A stretch of DNA of 37,652 nt from a virus. The notes under the pieces were generated by a model, which did no database searches, was not told where the DNA came from, and saw only the letters and a list, made by a program, of their open reading frames with translations. The stretch's first letter is position 1. The number at the start of each line of letters is the position of its first letter. Location of the stretch: positions 1 to 37,652 of the IMG/VR virus record IMGVR_UViG_3300009012_000007; one strand, given 5' to 3'. The position numbers and the translations under genes were made by a program. Below are positions 21,958-30,465 of this stretch, piece after piece.

Positions 21958-22617
21958 ATGCCCATCGGCGTCCCGACCACTCCGACCTACGCCTTGAGCG
22001 ACTACCTCGCGGAGCTGCGGCGGTTGGTCCACGATCCCAATGATGTCTTCTGGAGCCAGGCCGACAAGATCGCGAACATCAACAAGGCCCTCCAGCGCCG
22101 GGACCTCGACACCGGGGCGAACCGCCAGCTCGTGACCTTCTCCTTGACGGTCGGCGTCGATACCTACACCTTTCCCCAGATCGGCGTCGCCAACGTCTTC
22201 GACGTGGTCGGCATCAACCTGATCTTCGTGTCGAACCGCGCGATCCTCGCCAACACGTCCTTCCGGCGCCTCAACAAGCTCTACCGGCCGTGGACCCCGT
22301 ACCAGGGCGTCTGTGAGGGCTGGGCGCGCTACGGCCCGAACACGATCGTCTTCGGCCCGACGCCCAGCTTCGCCTACACGACCGAGTGGGATGTGTGCGT
22401 CTACTCCGCGCCGAATCTCCTCGTGAACCAGGCGGACACGGACCCGCTGCCGTATCCGTACACCGAGCCGATCCCGTACTATGCTGCGTACCTCTGTAAA
22501 ATCAACGAGCGCCAAGGGGACGAGGCGGCGGAATTCTTCTCGATGTACCAGGAGAAGATCGGCGTAGGATTAAATTCGCGGACGGGCATGGTGCCCTCCT
22601 TCTATGGCAGTCGATAA
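21958..22617 (+). CDS. Head-tail adaptor protein (P22 gp4-like)
   Basis: This 219-residue protein has an N-terminal helix pair with L-R-R-L-V-H-D-P-N-D-V-F-W-S-Q-A-D (about 20-36) and I-N-K-A-L-Q-R-R-D, typical of phage adaptor proteins that bind under the portal. A beta-rich centre (F-S-L-T-V-G-V-D-T-Y-T-F-P) and a C-terminal helix (D-E-A-A-E-F-F-S-M-Y-Q-E-K-I) follow. It starts directly after the preceding stop. It supports a short-tailed architecture. Confidence 0.65.
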   Translation: MPIGVPTTPTYALSDYLAELRRLVHDPNDVFWSQADKIANINKALQRRDLDTGANRQLVTFSLTVGVDTYTFPQIGVANVFDVVGINLIFVSNRAILANTSFRRLNKLYRPWTPYQGVCEGWARYGPNTIVFGPTPSFAYTTEWDVCVYSAPNLLVNQADTDPLPYPYTEPIPYYAAYLCKINERQGDEAAEFFSMYQEKIGVGLNSRTGMVPSFYGSR

Positions 22618-22822
22618 ATCCCTCGCCCTCCGCTGGGCCGGCGTGAACCAGTCGCGTCCGCGGCTCGACCCGACGATCCGGGAGATTCAGGCCCAAGTGG
22701 ACGACGCGGGGAATTGCGTCATCACCGTCCAGGGGCACGGGACGGTCGTCGTGCGGGCGGACCACTGCGTCTTGCTCGGGCGGTTTCTGCTGGAGACGTG
22801 GAGCGCCGCCGATGGCGGTTAG
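22604..22822 (+). CDS. Small tail-region protein
   Basis: This 72-residue protein overlaps its neighbours by 14 and 11 bp. A beta-hairpin (C-V-I-T-V-Q-G-H-G-T-V-V-V-R-A-D) lies at about 38-53. No family recognised. Confidence 0.5.
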   Translation: MAVDKSLALRWAGVNQSRPRLDPTIREIQAQVDDAGNCVITVQGHGTVVVRADHCVLLGRFLLETWSAADGG

Positions 22823-24374
22823 CCTCCGCGACCTCCAGCAGCGCGGGAACGGACGAGGGCGCCAGCCTCGGACGCAGAAGGCGAAGACGTACCAGTTTCG
22901 CCAATGGAAAACGCTCAACCTGACCGACGCCCGCGCGAGCATCGAGGACTCCGAGCTCTCCTGGTGCGAGAACGCGCTTCCCATCGGGAACGGCGCGATC
23001 CAGATTCTGAACGGCCCTGGGGCGTCCATCGCGACCATCGCGCAGGGGATCGCCTCCCTCTGGGGCGTGCCCTTCTCCTCGGGCGGCGTCTTCGTCTCCA
23101 TCAACTCCGACGGCTCGATCTCCAAGATCACGACCGGGGGCGTCGTGACGGTCGTCGCCGCGGCAGGGACCGTGACCACCGCCGCGCGCCTCAGCATGTG
23201 GCAGGGCTCCACCGCGCTCATCATTGACCCCACGAAAGGCTACTTCTCCTACGACGGGACGACCTTCACGCTGATCTCGGCGGGGCAGACGGGCGACGCG
23301 GTGACCGTCTTCGAGGGGCGCGCCTGGATCTCGAAGCAGCGGACCATCAGCTACACCGCCCCCAACACCTTCAATGACTTCACGGCGGGGAACGGCGCTG
23401 GCTCCACGATCATCACGGATGAGGCGTTCCCGGGGAACGTCGTCGCGCTCGCCTCGACGCTCGAGGCCCTCTGGATCGTCGGCCAGGGCGGGATCGAGCA
23501 GCTCGCCAACGTGACCGCCTCCGGCGTGGCGCCGAACGTCATCACGAGCTTCTCCATCACGAACATCGTCTCGGACCTCGGGAGTAACGCCCCGAACTCC
23601 GTCATCCCCTACTTCCGGGCCCTCGCCCTCTTCGCCCCCTTCGGCCCCTGGGTGCTGTCGGGGGTGACGCCCCAGCCGCTCACGGAGAAGCTCGACGGCC
23701 TGATCCCGCAGTTGACCCTGACGCCCGATGTCCCCGCCGCGGTCGCCGTCGTCCAGAACCTCCTCTGTCTCCTCTTCCTCGTGACCTACACGGGCTCCCA
23801 GGCGCAAGCCGGCGCGGGGCCGATTCCGATCGTGATCGGGTTCACGAAGGGGAAGGTGTTTCTCGCGAGCCAGGGGGTGACGCTCAAGTGGATCACGACG
23901 CTCATCGTCAACGGGGTCGCGCAAGCGTGGGGAGCGGATACGGCGGGGCATATCTTCCAGTTGTTCGGGGCGAGCAACGCGACGCCCGTCGTGTATCGGG
24001 TGCAGAGTAAACTTTTCGACTTTGGCCTGAGCACGACCATGAAGGCCGCGTATAAAGTAGGGTTCGAGTTTCAATCACCCAATGGGGTGGTCAACCCGAC
24101 GGTCACCGTTGATTCTGAGTTCGCGACTCAGACTGTCGCCATCTCAGCCGTCGATACGATCACGTTTCTCAACGCGGCCGGCGCCCAGATTCAGTTTGTG
24201 AACGCGCTCGGGAATCCCGTCACGTTCGTCACGCAGGCAACCGTCCTCGCTCGCGCCAACGCCAATATGTGGGGCCACTATCTCGGAATTACTGTCGCTG
24301 GGACGGACGTGCCATTCAGAATTCAGGCGCTCCAGATGGAAGTGGTGCAGAGTAGGGAGTGGTCCTATCCATGA
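22812..24374 (+). CDS. Beta-propeller tail protein (P22 gp10-like tail nozzle/hub candidate)
   Basis: This 520-residue protein has a basic N-terminus followed by repeated beta blades, including G-V-P-F-S-S-G-G-V-F-V-S-I-N-S-D-G-S and S-T-L-E-A-L-W-I-V-G-Q-G-G-I-E-Q, as in P22 gp10 and related tail proteins that close the tail below the adaptor and stabilise packaged DNA. W-I-S-K-Q-R-T-I-S-Y-T-A-P-N-T-F-N-D-F is a familiar piece of this family. No signal peptide. It is coupled to the tail-fibre gene (ATGA). Confidence 0.65.
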   Translation: MAVSLRDLQQRGNGRGRQPRTQKAKTYQFRQWKTLNLTDARASIEDSELSWCENALPIGNGAIQILNGPGASIATIAQGIASLWGVPFSSGGVFVSINSDGSISKITTGGVVTVVAAAGTVTTAARLSMWQGSTALIIDPTKGYFSYDGTTFTLISAGQTGDAVTVFEGRAWISKQRTISYTAPNTFNDFTAGNGAGSTIITDEAFPGNVVALASTLEALWIVGQGGIEQLANVTASGVAPNVITSFSITNIVSDLGSNAPNSVIPYFRALALFAPFGPWVLSGVTPQPLTEKLDGLIPQLTLTPDVPAAVAVVQNLLCLLFLVTYTGSQAQAGAGPIPIVIGFTKGKVFLASQGVTLKWITTLIVNGVAQAWGADTAGHIFQLFGASNATPVVYRVQSKLFDFGLSTTMKAAYKVGFEFQSPNGVVNPTVTVDSEFATQTVAISAVDTITFLNAAGAQIQFVNALGNPVTFVTQATVLARANANMWGHYLGITVAGTDVPFRIQALQMEVVQSREWSYP

Positions 24375-25456
24375 GGCACGATGGCCGCTGGCTCGCGATC
24401 CTCCTCGCGCTCTTGATCCTCGCGCCGGCCACCTCGCGCGGCGCGGGGACTGCGAGTGTGCCGAACACGCTCGCCGCACAAGCCGGACCGTTCGCGAATC
24501 TCACGCTGATCGACTCCAATTTCACGAGTCTCATCAACTACATCAACGCGCGCGAGATCACCCTCGGTACCCTCGGCGCGCGTCCCGCCGCCAGCACCTC
24601 GGGTCGGCTCTACGTCGCGACCGATGTGAATGGGGGCACGCTCTACGAAGATAGCGGGAGCGCCTGGACCCAGATCGCCCCCGGCGTCACCTCCGGGCTC
24701 GCCGAGACCTTCACGGGCCTCACGCTCTCGAACGGTGGGACGAACCCCTCGACCACGATCGGCATCGCCGTCGGCGCCGCGTCCTCGGACGACACCGCGA
24801 TCACCAGCCGCGTCCTCATCTCGCTGTCCGGCGCCTTCACGAAGACGACGGCCGCGTGGAGTGCCGGCACCGGCAACGGCTGCCTCGACGCGGGGTCGGT
24901 GGCGGCCTCCACGTGGTACTCGGTCTTCGCCATCTACCGCTCGGACACCACGGTCTCCGATGTGCTCTGCTCGACCTCGGCGACGGCCCCGGTGATGCCC
25001 GCCTCCTACACGAACAAGCGGCGGATCGGGAGCGTCTTGACCGACGCCTCGAAGGCCATCAACTTCTTCACGCAAGATGCTGATTATTTCGTCTGGGCGA
25101 CGGCGACGATGACGAGCACCGGCAACCCCGGCACCGCGGCGTCGTCCGTCACGCTCAACGTCCCGACCGGCGTCAACGTCCAGGCGGTCTATAACGTCGT
25201 CCTCTCGAACACGGCCGTCAACTCGACGCTCTATCTCTCCGATCTCGCCAGCTCGGACGCGGCCGCGAGCGAAACGGTGGCACCGACGGGCCAGTTGCAC
25301 CTGAACGGCGCCACGCTCAACATGGCGCTGATGAGTCAGGTGATGACGCGGACGAACACCTCCGCGCAGATTCGGTTCCGGCTGAACGCCTCTGACGGGG
25401 GCACCGGCGTGAAGTTCAGCACCCTGGGCTGGTGGGACAGAAGGGGCCGGGGATGA
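24371..25456 (+). CDS. Tail fibre-like protein with signal peptide
   Basis: This 361-residue protein has residues 1-25 reading R-H-D-G-R-W then L-A-I-L-L-A-L-L-I-L-A-P-A-T, a typical export signal. The mature part has G-R-L-Y-V-A-T-D-V-N-G-G-T-L-Y-E-D (about 80-96), a strand pattern common in fibres, and a Thr/Ser/Ala-rich beta region to a C-terminal W-W-D. The ATG overlaps the upstream stop, leaving no doubt about translation in this frame near the signal. Adhesion to a host or surface polymer is inferred. Confidence 0.65.
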   Translation: MRHDGRWLAILLALLILAPATSRGAGTASVPNTLAAQAGPFANLTLIDSNFTSLINYINAREITLGTLGARPAASTSGRLYVATDVNGGTLYEDSGSAWTQIAPGVTSGLAETFTGLTLSNGGTNPSTTIGIAVGAASSDDTAITSRVLISLSGAFTKTTAAWSAGTGNGCLDAGSVAASTWYSVFAIYRSDTTVSDVLCSTSATAPVMPASYTNKRRIGSVLTDASKAINFFTQDADYFVWATATMTSTGNPGTAASSVTLNVPTGVNVQAVYNVVLSNTAVNSTLYLSDLASSDAAASETVAPTGQLHLNGATLNMALMSQVMTRTNTSAQIRFRLNASDGGTGVKFSTLGWWDRRGRG

Positions 25457-25551
25457 TGGCACTCCTGGTCATCGCCGTCCTGCTCCTGTTCGCGGCGAGC
25501 GCCGCAGCCCTCCGCGCGATGATGTCGTGGGCCGGTCGGAGGGTGCGGTGA
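25453..25551 (+). CDS. 32-residue membrane micropeptide
   Basis: ATGATG overlaps the previous stop. The peptide is a single hydrophobic helix (L-L-V-I-A-V-L-L-L-F-A-A-S-A-A-A-L) with a basic end (R-R-V-R), and it is coupled by GTGA to the methyltransferase. It could be a membrane micropeptide or a secretion-like leader. Confidence 0.5.
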   Translation: MMALLVIAVLLLFAASAAALRAMMSWAGRRVR

Positions 25552-26099
25552 GGGACGCGCGAAGGATCTGGTACTGGCCCCCGCTCCATCACGGCGCGCG
25601 CGTGCTTGAGATCGGGAGCGGGGCCGGGGACTTCGCGCGTGCAGCGCGAGCACGGGGATGGAAGGTGGATACGCTGGAGCCTGCGGTGGGCGACCCGACC
25701 GCTGAAGCCTGGGCGGACACGGCCCCGCGTCAGCACTACGACGCGATCTTCGCGTGGCAGGTGCTCGAGCACCTCGAGCGGCCCGAGGATGTCCTGCGGG
25801 CGATCCGGCGCGCCCTGATCCCAGGCGGGTACTTCGTGCTCTCCGTGCCCTCAGCGCGCTCCGTCGAAGCGTGGGTAATGCGGGACCGCTGGGAGGCCCG
25901 CCATTCGGGACATCATCACGAGTGGACGCCAGGGACGCTCCGGAACTTCCTCCACTCCTTCGGCTTCACGCGCGTCCGAGTCATGCATCAGCGCATCGTC
26001 AAGCACGTCCGGGGGCCGTGGTGGTGGACGCTGGCCCTCGGGTGTCTGGTGGCGGCGCTCCGGATCTCCTCCCGGATTACGGTGGTGGCGCGGCCGTGA
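25548..26099 (+). CDS. SAM-dependent methyltransferase (class I, O-antigen-type)
   Basis: This 183-residue protein has motif I V-L-E-I-G-S-G-A-G-D-F (about 19-29), an acidic end L-E-P, then Y-D-A-I-F-A-W-Q-V-L-E-H-L (about 65-77) and G-G-Y-F-V-L-S-V-P. A hydrophobic C-terminal helix (W-W-W-T-L-A-L-G-C-L-V-A-A-L) may bind it to the membrane, as in methyltransferases of surface polysaccharide clusters. It lies two genes from a glycosyltransferase. Substrate unknown; a sugar or small molecule is more likely than DNA. Confidence 0.7.
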   Translation: MRDARRIWYWPPLHHGARVLEIGSGAGDFARAARARGWKVDTLEPAVGDPTAEAWADTAPRQHYDAIFAWQVLEHLERPEDVLRAIRRALIPGGYFVLSVPSARSVEAWVMRDRWEARHSGHHHEWTPGTLRNFLHSFGFTRVRVMHQRIVKHVRGPWWWTLALGCLVAALRISSRITVVARP

Positions 26100-26224
26100 G
26101 AGTCCTCGACTGGCTCTGGGAGATGAGCCTGCGGTGGCGGCGCTGGCGTGCGCGGTCCTGTCAATTTTGCGGCGCGCCCGCTCTCGATGAGCGCCGACTC
26201 TGCGCCGAGTGCGCGCTCCAATGA
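26096..26224 (+). CDS. Small zinc-finger protein
   Basis: This 42-residue protein with a basic Trp/Arg-rich start (W-R-R-W-R-A-R) and C-Q-F-C ... C-A-E-C is coupled on both sides. Function unknown. Confidence 0.5.
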   Translation: MRVLDWLWEMSLRWRRWRARSCQFCGAPALDERRLCAECALQ

Positions 26225-26868
26225 TCTACATTGCGATCCCGACCGTGACGCTACGCCTAGAGAATTGCGCCCGCTGGGCCATCGCGCGCACGACCCCCGA
26301 GCCCCATCGGGTCATCGTGGCGCGAGGACGAAGCCACGGGGAGAATCTCGACGCGGCGTTCGCCGGGCTGCCCGAGGATGCGGAGTTCATGTTCACGATG
26401 GACGACGACGCGGCGCCGCTCCGACTCGGCTGGCTCTCGTGGCTCGTGAGCATGATGGGCGACGACGTGTCGGCGGTGACCTTCGGGACCAACGCCGTCG
26501 TGGGGGCGCTCTATCGAGTCGGGGACATTCGCGGCAGATCGTTCCGACCGCGTCTGCGGATGAATCCGGGCGATGATCTTCTGTGGGACTTGGTGCGCCG
26601 GGTGATTCCTCGCGCGTCTGATGGCCCCTGGTGGCTCCGCAACTGCGAGGCGTATCGGGATGACGATGGGGAGTTGGTGTTCGGTCATTTGGGCGGCGGC
26701 ACCATCGGCCACACGTGGTATCACCAGGGCCGCCTCTACCCCCGCATCCCAACGTGGCTCTGGCCGGTGATGGTCAAACGGTATCTGCGGAGGCTCGGAC
26801 TCGGGGTGCCGGCGTCACTCGTGCACGGCCGCCCGCATGACGCGCGGATGGTCGGAGACCACCAGTGA
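26221..26868 (+). CDS. Glycosyltransferase (GT-A fold, family 2-like)
   Basis: This 215-residue protein has an N-terminal nucleotide-sugar region beginning I-A-I-P-T-V, a D-x-D-type metal motif in F-T-M-D-D-D-A-A-P (about residues 60-68), and a later H-L-G-G-G-T-I-G-H-T-W-Y-H. It is compact for the family. It probably transfers a sugar in the cytosol or at the inner membrane face. With the methyltransferase upstream and the O-antigen-ligase-like protein at 15887, a role in surface or virion glycan modification is inferred. The ATG at 26221 overlaps the upstream stop. Confidence 0.6.
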   Translation: MIYIAIPTVTLRLENCARWAIARTTPEPHRVIVARGRSHGENLDAAFAGLPEDAEFMFTMDDDAAPLRLGWLSWLVSMMGDDVSAVTFGTNAVVGALYRVGDIRGRSFRPRLRMNPGDDLLWDLVRRVIPRASDGPWWLRNCEAYRDDDGELVFGHLGGGTIGHTWYHQGRLYPRIPTWLWPVMVKRYLRRLGLGVPASLVHGRPHDARMVGDHQ

Positions 26869-27071
26869 CGCGCCAGTTCTGTACGGACTGCAACCGCTGG
26901 GTGCCGGGCGGCAAGTGCTCGGACCGGACGCAGCTCCCGCCCGACTGCTGCCGCTTCTGTGGCCGGCCCAAGACGGAGGTGGCCCTTCATCGCGCTCCCG
27001 TGGCGTATCCGCGCGTCGGCGCGGCCTGCTCGATTCGTCTCACGTCCGTGGCGAGAGCGTATGGGCAATGA
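26865..27071 (+). CDS. Small zinc-ribbon protein
   Basis: This 68-residue protein has C-T-D-C-N-R-W-V-P-G-G-K-C and then C-C-R-F-C-G-R-P, a four-Cys zinc ribbon. GTG start overlapping the upstream stop. Overlaps the next gene by 11 bp. Confidence 0.55.
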   Translation: MTRQFCTDCNRWVPGGKCSDRTQLPPDCCRFCGRPKTEVALHRAPVAYPRVGAACSIRLTSVARAYGQ

Positions 27072-27417
27072 AAAGACTCCGGAAGAGCTGGCGCTCGAGA
27101 ACCGCGTCCTCCGGAGGATGGTGGAGGTAAGCCAGGGGGAGATGTTTAACGGGCTGCCGAAGTGGGTGCGGATCATCGGCGTCGTGGGCTTCCCGGCGTT
27201 CATCGCCGTCTATTTCCTCGCGCGGGACGCGGGGTACGTGCCGTCGGTGTTCACGAGCACGTCCTCCCAGATGACGAGCGTGCAGAAGTCGCTGGACGAG
27301 CACCGCATGAAGCAGGAGATTCTCATCAAGGCGCTGACGACCGGGCTCAAGGTGATCTGCATCAACGACGCGGGCGAGGATCGGAAAAAGGCAAACCGCT
27401 GTCAGGAGATCCCGTGA
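27061..27417 (+). CDS. Membrane protein with coiled coil (holin-like candidate)
   Basis: This 118-residue protein has an N-terminal charged helix, one membrane segment (W-V-R-I-I-G-V-V-G-F-P-A-F-I-A-V-Y-F-L-A, about 35-54), and a C-terminal helix ending in a Cys pair. It sits before a DUF5675-like gene, a place where lysis genes are common, so a holin-like role is possible but unproven. Confidence 0.5.
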   Translation: MGNEKTPEELALENRVLRRMVEVSQGEMFNGLPKWVRIIGVVGFPAFIAVYFLARDAGYVPSVFTSTSSQMTSVQKSLDEHRMKQEILIKALTTGLKVICINDAGEDRKKANRCQEIP

Positions 27418-27803
27418 ACCTCCAGCTCGTCCGCGAGCCGCCGACGCCGGCCGCGACCACGGGGCAACTCTACGTGGACGGGACGTGGTACGCGTTCACC
27501 CTAGAGCCGCCGGACGGGGCTCCGGAGGGCGCGCCGATTCCGGAGGGGCGGTATCCGCTCCTGCGCTATACTTCGCCCCACCTCGGGCACGACGTGCTCC
27601 TCCTAGAGGACGTGCCCGACCGGAGCGAGATTGAGATCCACGAACTCAACGAGGCGTGCCAATCTCACGGGTGCATCGGCGTCGGCTTCCGGCGCGACGG
27701 GCCGCACCTCCTGGACTCGCGCCATGCGCTCGATGGCCTGCTGGCTCGCGTGGAGTTCCCTTGTTATCTCAACGTCCTGTACGGGCCGGTTGCCTATGCC
27801 TAG
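27414..27803 (+). CDS. DUF5675-like protein
   Basis: This 129-residue protein shows T-T-G-Q-L-Y-V-D-G-T-W-Y-A-F-T-L-E-P-P, P-E-G-R-Y-P-L-L, and I-E-I-H-E-L-N-E-A-C-Q-S-H-G-C-I-G-V-G, the conserved pattern of DUF5675, a family found in phages and bacteria. Its activity is not known to me; the H-G-C-I-G motif suggests a catalytic Cys like that of L,D-transpeptidases. GTG start overlapping the upstream stop. Confidence 0.65.
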   Translation: MNLQLVREPPTPAATTGQLYVDGTWYAFTLEPPDGAPEGAPIPEGRYPLLRYTSPHLGHDVLLLEDVPDRSEIEIHELNEACQSHGCIGVGFRRDGPHLLDSRHALDGLLARVEFPCYLNVLYGPVAYA

Positions 27804-28950
27804 CGATCCACTGACCGGACTCTTGAGCGACAGCGACCAAACTCTCGTCACGGAGTACCTTGGCCGCCAGGTTCCAGTTTCAGAACGCGGCCAGGCGTCG
27901 TTACCTGTAGGTGGCGCTCCCGTCACCGGCGGCGCTGGCCCGGTCGCGCCGGGCGGCACCGGCGTCTCCACCGCGCCCGTGGGCGCAACGCCTGGTGGTC
28001 CTCCGAAGGCTCCCGGCAAGCCGAGCGATGTGCCCGGGCTCGCGAAGCTCGGGGTGGGGGTTGCGGAGAAGTTGCAGAAGCTGTTCGGTGGACCGACACC
28101 AGCAACCGTGCCGAGTTCAGAACTTCTCGGCGATGCGCCGCCCGGTCCTCCAGTCTACGACGTCGTCTCGCGCGGCACGGCGCCAGCACCGAATGTTCCG
28201 CCCGACGTGGGCGCATTCGCGGAGACCGGCGCGGAGTCGGGAGCGGCTGGGGCTGAGGCGGCGCCGGCCGAAGCTGCTGCCCCTGCTGCCGAAGGGGCCG
28301 GGTTCTCATTGGGCGGAGCCGTTGGCCCCGCCCTCGCAGCAGTCGGTGCCGGTCTCGACATCTACGGCCGCTCGAAAGGTCGGATGCCCGCAGGCCAGCA
28401 GGCCGGTGAGGCGGCAGTGGAGGCGGCTGGCGTCGCGGCGGCACCCTTCACCCTCGGCCTCTCTGCCATCGCGGCCCCGCTTGTCAACATGGCCATCGAG
28501 GAGATTGCCTCCGCGGGAGCGAACTACGCGCCAACCCGCAGGAAGGCGTACTCGCAGCTCACGCAAGGACTCCAGGGCGGATTCGCGCCGAGCTTACAGG
28601 AGGCGGTCGGCAAGGGACCGGAGGCGGTGCAGAAGCTCTTGACGCCGGAGAATCTCAAGGAGTTTGGTCTGGAAGTCCAGCGCGACCCTCAGACTGGAGA
28701 GTACACCGTCGGCCTCTCCTCGGCGGGGCATCCCTACATCAAGTATACGGACGCGCTCAACGCGCAGACGCAGCTCTCGCAGGCGGTGAATCAGGCGCTC
28801 CAAGTCTCTCGGGCGTTTCAGTTGGCGCAGCCGCCGGCCGAGGCCCCCGCAGCAGCGCCGGCTCCTGCTCCCGCGCCGGCGCCGCCATCGACTCCCGCTG
28901 GCGGCGGCCCACTCGGCCTCGCGGAGATTGGGCTCGAGGTGGGGCAGTGA
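27796..28950 (+). CDS. Internal virion/ejection protein candidate 1
   Basis: This 384-residue protein rich in Ala, Pro and Gly has a hydrophobic segment G-A-V-G-P-A-L-A-A-V-G-A-G-L-D-I-Y-G-R (about 175-193) and helical blocks with S-Q-L-T-Q-G-L-Q-G-G and A-Q-T-Q-L-S-Q-A-V-N-Q-A-L, ending in a Pro/Ala-rich tail. This composition (Ala/Gln-rich, one or two hydrophobic helices, linker tails) is typical of proteins ejected with the DNA in short-tailed phages. Specific family not recognised. Confidence 0.5.
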   Translation: MPSDPLTGLLSDSDQTLVTEYLGRQVPVSERGQASLPVGGAPVTGGAGPVAPGGTGVSTAPVGATPGGPPKAPGKPSDVPGLAKLGVGVAEKLQKLFGGPTPATVPSSELLGDAPPGPPVYDVVSRGTAPAPNVPPDVGAFAETGAESGAAGAEAAPAEAAAPAAEGAGFSLGGAVGPALAAVGAGLDIYGRSKGRMPAGQQAGEAAVEAAGVAAAPFTLGLSAIAAPLVNMAIEEIASAGANYAPTRRKAYSQLTQGLQGGFAPSLQEAVGKGPEAVQKLLTPENLKEFGLEVQRDPQTGEYTVGLSSAGHPYIKYTDALNAQTQLSQAVNQALQVSRAFQLAQPPAEAPAAAPAPAPAPAPPSTPAGGGPLGLAEIGLEVGQ

Positions 28951-29342
28951 GTCTCGATCCACGCCAGGTGGCCTCGACTCCATTTCGAAACATCACTTCG
29001 TTAATGGATTTGTGTGGGTATCTCGAGGGCTACCGCCGCGCGCTGTCGGCGAAGATCTTTTCGCTCACGGGCAAAAACTACCGCGATGCGAATCTTGGGG
29101 ATGGTTCGGGGATCTTCGCCCTCGGCTACTCCCCGACGAAGAAGTGGGCGGAGGCGGTGCCGACGGGGGACTACTTGCAGAGCTTGCAGCAGACGCTCGG
29201 GAATGCGGCGACGGCGTTGGGGATCGCGCAGCCGCAGGACCTCAGCAGTTTCGACTTGCGCGATTCCTCTGAGTGGGCCAGTTTTACCTGGGTGCTCTCG
29301 CAGGAACTGCGGCGAATCAGCACGGCCGCTGGGATAGTATAG
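28947..29342 (+). CDS. Virion-associated hypothetical protein
   Basis: This 131-residue soluble helical protein has a GTG start overlapping the upstream stop. It contains A-S-T-P-F-R-N-I-T and Y-R-D-A-N-L-G-D-G-S-G. It lies inside the ejection-type block, so a virion role is inferred. Confidence 0.5.
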   Translation: MSLDPRQVASTPFRNITSLMDLCGYLEGYRRALSAKIFSLTGKNYRDANLGDGSGIFALGYSPTKKWAEAVPTGDYLQSLQQTLGNAATALGIAQPQDLSSFDLRDSSEWASFTWVLSQELRRISTAAGIV

Positions 29343-29351
29343 GAGTGAGCG

Positions 29352-30065
29352 ATGCCTGACTTCGACTTCGGCGACCTGGCCACCTCGCAGGACTTCGGCG
29401 CCTACTTCCAGCCGCAGTCGATTCCGAGCGCGCCCTCCTTCACGCCCGAGACGACGTGGACGGCACCACCAGGGAGCGTGAAGGACACCGGGATCATGAC
29501 CGACTTCGCGGGTGCGGCGAAATCTGCATTGCCCTGGCTCCAGCTCGGGACGACGGCCCTCGGCGCGGTGAGTGGTGTGCAGGCGGCGCACGCAGCGGGC
29601 CAGCAAGCCAAGACCGCCGAACGCGCGCAGAAGGTCCAGGCGGAGAGTGCGCGGCAGGCGCAACAGGTCGCGCAGCCCGCGGCGGCGTTCGGCCAGCAGG
29701 AGTTGTCGCAGGCCGCGGCGGGGCAGATCCCCGGCCCGATCCAGGCGCAGATCGAGGAGTGGGAGCAGGCAGCTCGCCAGAAAGCTATGGATTATGCCGC
29801 ACGTTCCGGCCAGGGCGACTCCACGATGCTCACGACGTGGCTAGCGTGGATCTCGAAGCAAGCGCAGTCGATGAAGGCCGCGGCGCTTGAGCAAGAGCAG
29901 CAGCTCGGCCTTCAGGGGATTCAGACGGCAGAGCAGGGATTCGCGGGGGCAGCAGGCGCGGCCGGTGGGGCCGAGCGGAGCGCGACGGGCGAGGTCAACG
30001 CGCTGGACTCGTTGATCGCGAGTGCGAATAAGCAGCTCGCGGCGCTCAGTGCGGGGGCGGCGTGA
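29352..30065 (+). CDS. Internal virion protein candidate 2 (Ala/Gln-rich)
   Basis: This 237-residue protein has a long helix with Q-A-A-H-A-A-G-Q-Q-A-K-T-A-E-R-A-Q-K-V-Q (about 76-95) and further Gln/Ala helices up to the C-terminus, as in short-tailed-phage internal core proteins. An AGGAG site precedes the ATG. A conserved family is not recognised. Confidence 0.55.
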   Translation: MPDFDFGDLATSQDFGAYFQPQSIPSAPSFTPETTWTAPPGSVKDTGIMTDFAGAAKSALPWLQLGTTALGAVSGVQAAHAAGQQAKTAERAQKVQAESARQAQQVAQPAAAFGQQELSQAAAGQIPGPIQAQIEEWEQAARQKAMDYAARSGQGDSTMLTTWLAWISKQAQSMKAAALEQEQQLGLQGIQTAEQGFAGAAGAAGGAERSATGEVNALDSLIASANKQLAALSAGAA

Positions 30066-30262
30066 TGGAGTGCCCGGGGTGCGGGAAGGAAATGGACAAG
30101 TCCGACCCGCTGCGATCGCTCGCGAGCATCGAGGCGCACTTCATCTTCTGCCAGCCGCCCGGCGTGCTCGACATTATGCTCGCGATGAAGGGCGAGTATA
30201 CAAAGCCGTTCGCCATGTGGGCAGGCCGCAGCATTGAGAAGATGGTCCGAGCACTCGCATGA
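30062..30262 (+). CDS. Small Cys-containing protein
   Basis: This 66-residue protein (GTG 30062 or ATG 30065) has C-P-G-C-G-K near its N-terminus and a later H-F-I-F-C. Coupled to its neighbours. Possible zinc binding. Confidence 0.55.
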   Translation: MMECPGCGKEMDKSDPLRSLASIEAHFIFCQPPGVLDIMLAMKGEYTKPFAMWAGRSIEKMVRALA

Positions 30263-30465
30263 TGGATTTCTGGTGCTCCATGTGCGACGACCTCCACAAG
30301 ATCCTGCCGTCAGATAACGGAGCGCCGCCAGTTGCGCTCTGTGCCTGTCAGCAGCGCCGCGTCCAGCACATCATCGACACGCGGTATCTCTTGGTCGATG
30401 GCAAGCGGTGGATTAGCACCTACGACGGACTCGTGACCGTCGTCCATCCGGATGACGTGCCTTGA
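30259..30465 (+). CDS. Small Cys-rich protein
   Basis: This 68-residue protein has W-C-S-M-C-D-D-L-H-K-I-L-P and C-A-C-Q-Q-R-R-V near residues 5-35. Probably a zinc protein. ATGA overlap with the previous gene, TTGA with the next. Confidence 0.55.
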   Translation: MMDFWCSMCDDLHKILPSDNGAPPVALCACQQRRVQHIIDTRYLLVDGKRWISTYDGLVTVVHPDDVP

